From assembly GCA_947254025.1 (NCBI GenBank), contig CAMYBS010000015.1, positions 1 through 27,675 on the forward strand: a stretch of 27,675 bases of DNA. The letters are read 5' to 3'. The position numbers were made by a program, and so were the translations under genes. Of the stretch, positions 22,817 to 27,675 are shown one piece after another; positions within the stretch are counted from its first letter, which is position 1, and the number at the start of each line of letters is the position of its first letter. Below the pieces are notes generated by a model. The model did not search any database, was not told the DNA's origin, and was given only the letters and a program-made list of their open reading frames with translations. This DNA comes from an uncultured Clostridia bacterium (GTDB lineage: Bacteria; Bacillota; Clostridia; Tissierellales; Peptoniphilaceae).

Positions 22817-23549
22817 ATATAATCTTTGCCGCCTCTAATAATGATTTTGTATTCTCATCTGTACTTGTAAATATATCAGCTGATGTCTTGTCTTCGGTGA
22901 TTTGTCCTGCTTTAAAAACACAGATCCTCTCTGTTAGCTCGATTGCGTCGTAGGGGTTATGCGTGATGTAGATAAGGCTCATCTTACTCTTTTGCATGTG
23001 CCTTTTGATTATGTCTATGGCCATGTCTGTGGACTCTCTATCAAGTGCGCTCGATATCTCGTCTGCTATCAAGAGCTCTGGATCTCTATTTAATATCATC
23101 GATATAACTACTCTTTGCTGCATACCACCTGAGAACTCATCTGGGTACTTCTTCGCGTTCTCTCTTTTGATGCCTATCATCTCCAAAGACGAAAGCGCCT
23201 TCTGTCTCGCTGCGCTTCTACTCATGCCCTTGGCAAAGACTAGGTCTGATACCATCTGATCTAGAACTTTGATGTAGGGGTTTAGTGAGTTCTGCACGTC
23301 CTGTGTTATGTAGCCTATGGGCCCTTTTAGTTTATCTTTAAGTGTTGTGACTTTTTCTCCTTTATAATATATCCCACCGTCTATGTGCGCGTTTTTTATT
23401 AAGCCAAGTGCCGATCTAAACGATACGCTCTTACCCGCTCCTGAAGCACCTATGATACCTATGGCTTCGCCGGGCGCAAGTTTGAAGTTTATATCCTTGA
23501 TGATCTTCTTATCAGCTATGCTTACCGAATAATTCTTTAGCTCTATCAT
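22794..23549 (-). CDS. ABC importer ATPase 1 (DppD/NikD-like)
   Basis: The 251-residue ATPase has Walker A GASGAGKS (34-41), the Q-loop QDVQNSLNPY (83-92, typical of the Dpp/Nik family), signature FSGGMQQR (139-146) and Walker B LLIADE with Glu164. It forms a heterodimer with the next ATPase and powers the two permeases. Its ATG overlaps the stop of the preceding permease gene by four bases. The C-terminal extension found in peptide-specific DppD/OppD is missing, as in NikD. Confidence 0.9.
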   Translation of the reverse strand: MIELKNYSVSIADKKIIKDINFKLAPGEAIGIIGASGAGKSVSFRSALGLIKNAHIDGGIYYKGEKVTTLKDKLKGPIGYITQDVQNSLNPYIKVLDQMVSDLVFAKGMSRSAARQKALSSLEMIGIKRENAKKYPDEFSGGMQQRVVISMILNRDPELLIADEISSALDRESTDMAIDIIKRHMQKSKMSLIYITHNPYDAIELTERICVFKAGQITEDKTSADIFTSTDENTKSLLEAAKIIYGKDTRD

Positions 23550-24313
23550 ATGTTCACCTCGTCAAATGTGTAGTGAAAAATAAGGCTTAGGAAGAATATG
23601 CCTAGTGCCGGCCACAGTACTATGAGTGGCTTATCTATGATGTAGCCTCTGTATTGGTAGAGCATGGTTCCAAAGTCTGGCGCGGTGATGTCTGCTCCTA
23701 GGCCTATAAATGTAAGTGAAGCATATGCCAAGATGTGATTTGATGCCTTGTTACCCATAAGGTTTAGGCTCGGTGCAAGAAGCTGTGGTAGTAGGAACTT
23801 TCTCATAATGTAGGAGTTTGGCGCTTGCAGCATTCTTAGTGTATCAACGTAAGGGTCCTTTAGTATAATCTCGCTTAGTTTGTAGCTTTGATTAGCAAAG
23901 AAGCCTAGGTTTGAAAAGCCAAGTGCAAGTCCGACCGCAAGTACAGAGTCCGTGAAGACTATGGATACAATCAGTGCGACTATGAAGGTAGGTATGATGA
24001 GCGTTAGATCTGTTAAGAACCTGATAATGTTTAGTGCGAAGCCACCATAAAAGCCTGCGACTATGCCTAGAAACATGCCCAGTATATACGAGACCGCGCT
24101 TGCTATCAAAACTACATAGAGTGTTCTTAAAAAGCCTTGTGACATCAGTGAGAATATGTCGCGGCCAAGGTGGTCTGTGCCCATGATGTGCTCAGCTGAT
24201 GGCGGAAGGAACTTGTTCTTGATATCGATGAACTTTGGGTTTTGCGTAGGTATTATTGACAAGACTAGCGCCACTAGTAAAATGATGACTACGGAAACTA
24301 TAGCTTTTTTCAT
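23546..24313 (-). CDS. ABC importer permease 2 (DppC/NikC-like)
   Basis: The 255 residues span about six membrane helices. The conserved HIMGTDHLGRDIFS (~42-55) is a hallmark of DppC/NikC permeases. The EAA-type coupling loop lies near PNSYIMRKFLLPQLLAPSLNLMGN (~163-187). It pairs with the permease before it, whose gene it overlaps by one base. The length is slightly short for the family because the N-terminal tail is minimal. Confidence 0.9.
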   Translation of the reverse strand: MKKAIVSVVIILLVALVLSIIPTQNPKFIDIKNKFLPPSAEHIMGTDHLGRDIFSLMSQGFLRTLYVVLIASAVSYILGMFLGIVAGFYGGFALNIIRFLTDLTLIIPTFIVALIVSIVFTDSVLAVGLALGFSNLGFFANQSYKLSEIILKDPYVDTLRMLQAPNSYIMRKFLLPQLLAPSLNLMGNKASNHILAYASLTFIGLGADITAPDFGTMLYQYRGYIIDKPLIVLWPALGIFFLSLIFHYTFDEVNI

Positions 24314-25230
24314 TACGCACTCCCCCTTCTAATAAAGACTTTTGAAAACACTGTGAATATTAAATGCACAAAGAACATCCATATGATGATCATCATTATG
24401 TATGTTTGTATGATTAGGTAATCTCTGTGCGCTATGGACTCGATTAAAAGTGCCGAGAGTCCCTGTATAGATAGAGCGAACTCAACAACTGAGCTGGCAC
24501 CTATGACGTAGGCGCTCTGACTTATTAGTAGACCTGTTAGGCCTTGTAAGGGCTCGTGGTAGCAGTACTTTAAAAGCGCTCTTTCTCTTTTGTAGCCTCT
24601 CTCAAGGTAGAAGCTGAAGAATGGCTTTTTCATCACTTCTAAGAAGTAGATCCTGACTGTTCTTGACATCGGTCCTATAAGTGGAAGACCGACGAAGAAG
24701 ACTCCGACTGCTAGGCTTGCTATGGAGCCTGACTTGAAAAATTTGATAAACCTGTACTTCACTCCGAAAAAGTAGACGAAGAGTATGATGAGTATAAAAA
24801 CAGGCACTGTCTGCGTGAATAATGCTAGTGCCCTTGTTAGTTTATCAAAAAATCCACGCTTCAAACTGGCAAGGTAGCCTAGCCAAAAGGCTAATATACT
24901 TGCGTATACTAGCCCAAGTAAGCCAAGCAAAAGTGAGACTGGAGCTCTTCTTAATATTTCAGGCTTAAGATTGACGCCTGTCATGTAGCTTTTGCCCCAA
25001 TCACCCTTTATAAAATCTCCTATCCAGTCTAAATACTGTGATATAAGCGGTTTGTCAAGACCAAATTCTTTTTTTAAATAGTTTACGTTCTCCTCAGTGG
25101 CAGGTAGGTTTCTTTCGCTAAGAGCCATCATCACCGGGTCCCCGCTCATAAGCCTTACTATGCCAAAGGCAATAAGTGAGCCTACGAAGAAGATCAAAAA
25201 CCATTTGCAAAAAAAGTTTATGACTTTCAT
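24313..25230 (-). CDS. ABC importer permease 1 (DppB/NikB-like)
   Basis: A 305-residue permease with six helices. The N-terminal FGIVRLMSGDPV (~21-32) and YLKKEFGLDKPLISQYLDWIGDFIKGDWGKSY (~50-81) are typical of DppB/NikB. A coupling-loop region lies at ~210-235 (KRERALLKYCYHEPLQGLTG). The ATG at 25230 directly follows the TAG of the binding protein, which shows translational coupling. Confidence 0.9.
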   Translation of the reverse strand: MKVINFFCKWFLIFFVGSLIAFGIVRLMSGDPVMMALSERNLPATEENVNYLKKEFGLDKPLISQYLDWIGDFIKGDWGKSYMTGVNLKPEILRRAPVSLLLGLLGLVYASILAFWLGYLASLKRGFFDKLTRALALFTQTVPVFILIILFVYFFGVKYRFIKFFKSGSIASLAVGVFFVGLPLIGPMSRTVRIYFLEVMKKPFFSFYLERGYKRERALLKYCYHEPLQGLTGLLISQSAYVIGASSVVEFALSIQGLSALLIESIAHRDYLIIQTYIMMIIIWMFFVHLIFTVFSKVFIRRGSA

Positions 25231-26793
25231 CTATCTAACTGTTAGTGTTGGATTTGTTACAAAGTAGTCGCCGTTCCAAATTTCGTAATTCTTGATATTG
25301 TCAGAAAGTAATACGAACCAGTGTGGGTCAACTGTGTATAGTATTGGAAGATCTTCGTAGATCTTTGCTTGAATTTCTTTTGAAAGCTCGTCTCTCTTAG
25401 CAAGGTCAGCTGTAACGCCAAGCTCATCTATAAGCTTATCAACTTCAGCATTTGAGTAGTAGCTGTGGTTCTTAACAGCGTCAGTCTTGAAGTGTTGAGC
25501 AAAGAAGTAGTGTGGGTTGCCACTTGCTGTTGGGTTTTGAGCGTATAATAATATATCGTGATTGCCCTTAGCAGCTTCTTCGTCGATGCTGTCAGCTAGT
25601 GACACGCTTGCTTCGATACCTACTTGCTCTAAGTCAGATACAAGCACTTGACCTATAACTGGTAGGTCTGGTTTCGCAGAGTATGTTAATATAGTAAGCT
25701 TAACAGGCTTGCCGCTCTTGTCCATAAGCTTGTCGCCTTCATAAGTGTAGCCAGCAGCCTTGAATTCTTCCTTAGCCTTTTCTATGTCATAAGTTAATTT
25801 TTGATCGCCATTGAAGCTAAAGTTCTTTGCGAATAGTCCAGTAGGCATGTCTCCACCGCCAAGTGCGTCAATAATCTCTTGTCTATTAACAAGAAGGTCA
25901 AGAGCCTTTCTGAAGTGAAGGTCATTTAAGTGATCTCTCTTAAGATTTAAGAAGCAGTAGTATTGGTAGCCTGCGTTGTAGTCAAGCGCCTTAAAGCCCT
26001 TGTCTTTTAAGCCTACAGCTACATCATTAGTAAGACCAAAAGCAAGGTCTACTTCGCCACTTTCGTAAGCAAGCTTAAGAGCGTTGCCGTCCTTGAACGC
26101 CTTTATAGTGACAGTCTCAGGTCTAGCTTCAAAGCCATCGTAGTATTCGTTTCTTTCTAGTACAACTTCAGCACCTGGTTTAAGCTCCTTAATCTTGTAA
26201 GCGCCAGTGAAGATGTACTTATCGCCATCTTTCTTGAACATAACATTAGTCCATTCAGCAAAGATGGATTCAAGATTAACAGTAGGTAGCTCAGTAACGA
26301 TGTCTACCTTGTAGTCTTCAACAGGAGTGAAAGTGATCTTACCTGCAGAAGCACGAGCGAACTCGTTCTTTTCCATGATCATGTTCATAGCTTCAGAGAA
26401 TGCCTTTGCATCAACTTCGCTGCCGTCAGCAAACTTAACTCCTTCGTTTAGTTCAGCTGTGAAGTGAGTTTCATCCTTAGCTTCGATAGACTTAACGAAT
26501 CTCGATTTAAGAGTACCATCAGCTTGTAGTGTGTATACGTACTCGCTGATGCCGTGGTTAGTTATACTCCAACCATTGGCTCCGTCAAGTGGATCGTCAC
26601 TTGAGATAACCCAAGTTTGACCAACAACAATTTCTTTAACGTCAGCCTTTTCATTAACGTCAGCCTTTTCATTAGATTCAGTTTTTTCGCTAGCATTAGC
26701 ATTGTCACTAACTTCAGCTGGCTTTTCATTTGTTTTGCAGCCATATGTGAATACTAGCGACAATATGACTACTAAGAAAATAAGTTTCTTCAT
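25231..26793 (-). CDS. ABC importer substrate-binding lipoprotein (SBP_bac_5/NikA-DppA family), under a cobalamin riboswitch
   Basis: The lipoprotein has 520 residues when started at the ATG at 26793, which follows AAAGGAGAAAGATTTT. A longer frame to 26901 would run through the riboswitch terminator. The lipobox is FTYGC with Cys19 as the membrane anchor. A linker rich in Glu, Lys and Asn with a repeated NEKADV (~37-50) precedes a family-5 binding protein fold. Landmarks include GWSITNHGISEYVYTL, FTGAYKIKEL, FRKALDLLVNRQEII and NPHYFFAQHF. His residues near the C-terminus (NPHYFFAQHF, DPHWF) could bind metal. The riboswitch suggests the cargo is cobalt or a corrinoid; sequence alone would also allow nickel, an opine metallophore or peptides. 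Confidence 0.9.
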   Translation of the reverse strand: MKKLIFLVVILSLVFTYGCKTNEKPAEVSDNANASEKTESNEKADVNEKADVKEIVVGQTWVISSDDPLDGANGWSITNHGISEYVYTLQADGTLKSRFVKSIEAKDETHFTAELNEGVKFADGSEVDAKAFSEAMNMIMEKNEFARASAGKITFTPVEDYKVDIVTELPTVNLESIFAEWTNVMFKKDGDKYIFTGAYKIKELKPGAEVVLERNEYYDGFEARPETVTIKAFKDGNALKLAYESGEVDLAFGLTNDVAVGLKDKGFKALDYNAGYQYYCFLNLKRDHLNDLHFRKALDLLVNRQEIIDALGGGDMPTGLFAKNFSFNGDQKLTYDIEKAKEEFKAAGYTYEGDKLMDKSGKPVKLTILTYSAKPDLPVIGQVLVSDLEQVGIEASVSLADSIDEEAAKGNHDILLYAQNPTASGNPHYFFAQHFKTDAVKNHSYYSNAEVDKLIDELGVTADLAKRDELSKEIQAKIYEDLPILYTVDPHWFVLLSDNIKNYEIWNGDYFVTNPTLTVR

Positions 26794-26845
26794 AAAATCT
26801 TTCTCCTTTAATAAGATATAGTATAGAATTAACTGTGCTAAAAAA

Positions 26846-26880
26846 ACTAGCCTTGCCCTGAACCGGAACAAAACTAAAGT
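26846..26880 (-). terminator. Riboswitch expression platform: intrinsic terminator
   Basis: On the minus strand ACTTTAGTTTTGTTC pairs with GGGCAAGGCTAGT (13 pairs with several G.U and a two-base bulge) around a 7-base loop. Seven T follow, ahead of the binding-protein gene. It would end transcription when the aptamer is occupied. Confidence 0.7.
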
Positions 26881-26965
26881 ACAAGTATCGGACTTATGCA
26901 TAAATGCAAATACCGTAGCGGCACTGTGTAGGATTCTAACCTACTTCCTTGTTATATTCTATCTG
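26846..26965 (-). promoter_or_regulatory. Cobalamin riboswitch
   Basis: On the minus strand the leader has the conserved cobalamin aptamer core: AACAAGGAAG, then AGGTTAGAATCCTACACAG, then TGCCGCTACGGTA (26912-26954). These match the family pattern GGGAAG, GGT..GAATCC..CACAG and CCCGC.AC.GTA. A downstream AAGTCCGATACTT (26886-26898) matches the AAGTCnGA element. It is followed by a terminator hairpin and the importer operon. Adenosylcobalamin or a related corrinoid would turn the operon off. Exact 5' and 3' limits are approximate. Confidence 0.85.
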
Positions 26966-26970
26966 AGCAC

Positions 26971-26999
26971 ATTATAACGCATAAATTTTATTAAGTCAA
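26971..26999 (-). promoter_or_regulatory. Sigma-A promoter of the riboswitch-importer operon
   Basis: TTGACT (26994-26999), a 17-bp spacer and TATAAT (26971-26976). The start would lie just before the aptamer, about 170 bp upstream of the first ATG. Confidence 0.85.
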
Positions 27000-27014
27000 T
27001 CAAAATGTATAAAA

Positions 27015-27040
27015 AAGAAGACATCATACGATGCCTTCTT
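27015..27040 (-). terminator. Terminator behind the decayed SLH gene end
   Basis: AAGAAG-CATC pairs with GATG-CTTCTT with one mismatch, followed by TTTTTT on the minus strand. It lies just past the remnant at 27049-27069. Confidence 0.75.
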
Positions 27041-27048
27041 GTATATGG

Positions 27049-27069
27049 TTTATTTAATTTCTAGCCAGT
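27049..27069 (-). pseudogene. Remnant of an SLH gene 3' end (direct repeat of 27364-27384)
   Basis: Nineteen of 21 bases equal the end of the intact SLH gene. Read on the minus strand it gives NWLEIK and a stop, against DWLLIK and a stop in the intact copy. A stop codon lies eight codons upstream of the remnant's own stop, so only the tail survives. Both copies are followed by a terminator. Confidence 0.5.
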
Positions 27070-27099
27070 TTTTTAATAATTAATGAACTAATCTTTGTA

Positions 27100-27325
27100 T
27101 TCACAATCAGCCAATTCAAGTTTTAATGCAAGAAGTGTTTTCCTTCGCTTGCTGGTCTACGAAAACTGATAATTTCTAAGCTCGTTCACCTGCGAGCCCA
27201 TATTCGTTCGCTCCGCTCAGCTAGATGGTCTCGCGGGCGGCTCACTTCGCCAAGAAATTAAAACAGTTTTCTCCGAATGCTGCGCTCATGAAAATCACTT
27301 TTCTCGCTATGTAGTATCAATAAAA
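27100..27325. repeat. GC-rich extragenic segment related in style to the dispersed repeats
   Basis: This segment contains GC-rich words such as GCGAGCCC, CGTTCGCTCCGCTCAGC, CTCGCGGGC and CACTTCGCC. Read on the minus strand it includes GGCGAAGTGAG and GGAGCGAACG, close to words in the repeats at 3470-3495 and 21680-21705. The match is short and patchy, so membership in the same family is tentative. No gene is supported. Confidence 0.4.
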
Positions 27326-27326
27326 A

Positions 27327-27356
27327 ATGGATACACATCACATGACGTGTATCCAT
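27327..27356 (-). terminator. Terminator of the SLH-domain gene
   Basis: ATGGATACAC-N10-GTGTATCCAT, a perfect 10-bp stem, followed by a T-run (TTTTTTATTG) on the minus strand, nine bases after the stop codon. Confidence 0.85.
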
Positions 27357-27364
27357 TGAAAAAT

Positions 27365-27675
27365 TTATTTAATTAGTAGCCAGTCTTCCTCTACTCTGTT
27401 AGTAACGCGTCTGATGTACTCGTGTGTGTTTGTCGCTTCTACTAATTCGTTATATCCCCAGAATGATATATCAAGGTCTGTGAAGTATTTAATCATTTGT
27501 GGGTTCTTGCATTTTAGTAGTGACATGTTGTCAAAGTTTCTTTCAAAGATCTTGTTTAGTATTACTGCTGCCTCGCATCTTGTGATGTGAGCGTCTGGTC
27601 TGAATGTGCCATCTGGGTAACCTAAAATTCTTTTCGCTTGGTACTCAGCGCCTATAGGACGCTCTGCCCAGTGAC
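27365..27675 (-). CDS. C-terminal end of an SLH-domain cell-wall-anchored protein (5' part outside window)
   Basis: The last 103 codons of a gene that enters from the right edge. Residues HWAERPIG...RILGYPDGTFRPDAHITRCEAAVILNKI form an SLH motif (W......L...G...G..DG.F.P....TR.E....L), which binds pyruvylated secondary wall polymers and attaches exported proteins to the cell surface. The tail (FTDLDISFWGYNELVEATNTHEY...WLLIK) is of the type I associate with Peptoniphilaceae SLH proteins. The function of the missing N-terminal part cannot be told. Confidence 0.88.
   Translation of the reverse strand, partial: HWAERPIGAEYQAKRILGYPDGTFRPDAHITRCEAAVILNKIFERNFDNMSLLKCKNPQMIKYFTDLDISFWGYNELVEATNTHEYIRRVTNRVEEDWLLIK

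Noticed and set aside
26794..26901. N-terminal extension of the binding lipoprotein to 26901
   Set aside because: It would run through the riboswitch terminator; the ATG at 26793 has an ideal ribosome site and begins a clean lipoprotein signal.
26846..26965. T-box or tRNA-like leader before the importer operon
   Set aside because: No T-box TGGN sequence or tRNA cloverleaf was found, whereas the cobalamin aptamer core words occur in the right order.
1..27675. rRNA or tRNA genes, transposase or integrase genes
   Set aside because: None was recognised on either strand.

Overview
The window comes from a low-GC, Gram-positive anaerobe. The features that suggest this are strong sigma-A promoters (TTGACA-N17-TATAAT), AGGAGG ribosome sites, a lipoprotein signal with a Cys lipobox, an SLH cell-wall domain, a tandem pair of PepC peptidases, a FeoB-associated Cys-rich protein and a non-heme ferritin. 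The SLH tail and the overall gene style remind me of the Peptoniphilaceae (Peptoniphilus/Fenollaria/Ezakiella type). That placement is inference; no rRNA or other marker is present.

Layout, left to right. 1-3193 (-): a large secreted beta-helix adhesin whose C-terminus lies outside the window. 3194-3880: a repeat-filled intergenic region. 3881-6545 (-): two PepC-type cysteine peptidases in an operon. 6698-7177 (-): ferritin. 7275-9045 (-): a feo ferrous-iron locus with an intact promoter and a likely iron operator, but with a shortened feoA, no FeoB G-domain and a frameshift inside FeoB. 9227-9568 (-): a 5'-truncated orphan hicB. 9735-10642 (-): two small membrane proteins of unknown function. 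11022-13958 (-): a MacB/FtsX-type ABC transporter. 14370-17844 (+): the only plus-strand block, an SdpR-like repressor, a split SdpI/DUF1648 pair and an ABC exporter, which looks like a peptide-toxin immunity module. 17962-21507 (-): a heterodimeric ABC multidrug-type exporter. 21508-22141: promoter plus more copies of the extragenic repeats. 22142-26793 (-): a five-gene Dpp/Nik-type ABC importer preceded by a cobalamin riboswitch with its own terminator. 27365-27675 (-): the C-terminal end of an SLH-domain protein.

How they fit together: much of the window is membrane transport, with metal handling prominent (ferritin, the broken feo locus, a B12-controlled importer) and toxin/drug export (three ABC export systems, SdpI). 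The riboswitch suggests that the Dpp/Nik-type importer carries cobalt or a corrinoid rather than a peptide. The feo locus appears to be decaying while its iron-responsive control region is still present. A family of GC-rich composite repeats with hairpins lies beyond the 3' ends of minus-strand operons (about 3334-3830, 21594-22135 and possibly 27100-27330). Together with three near-identical gene-end terminators and two perfect palindromes, they are the main structure that the genes do not explain.
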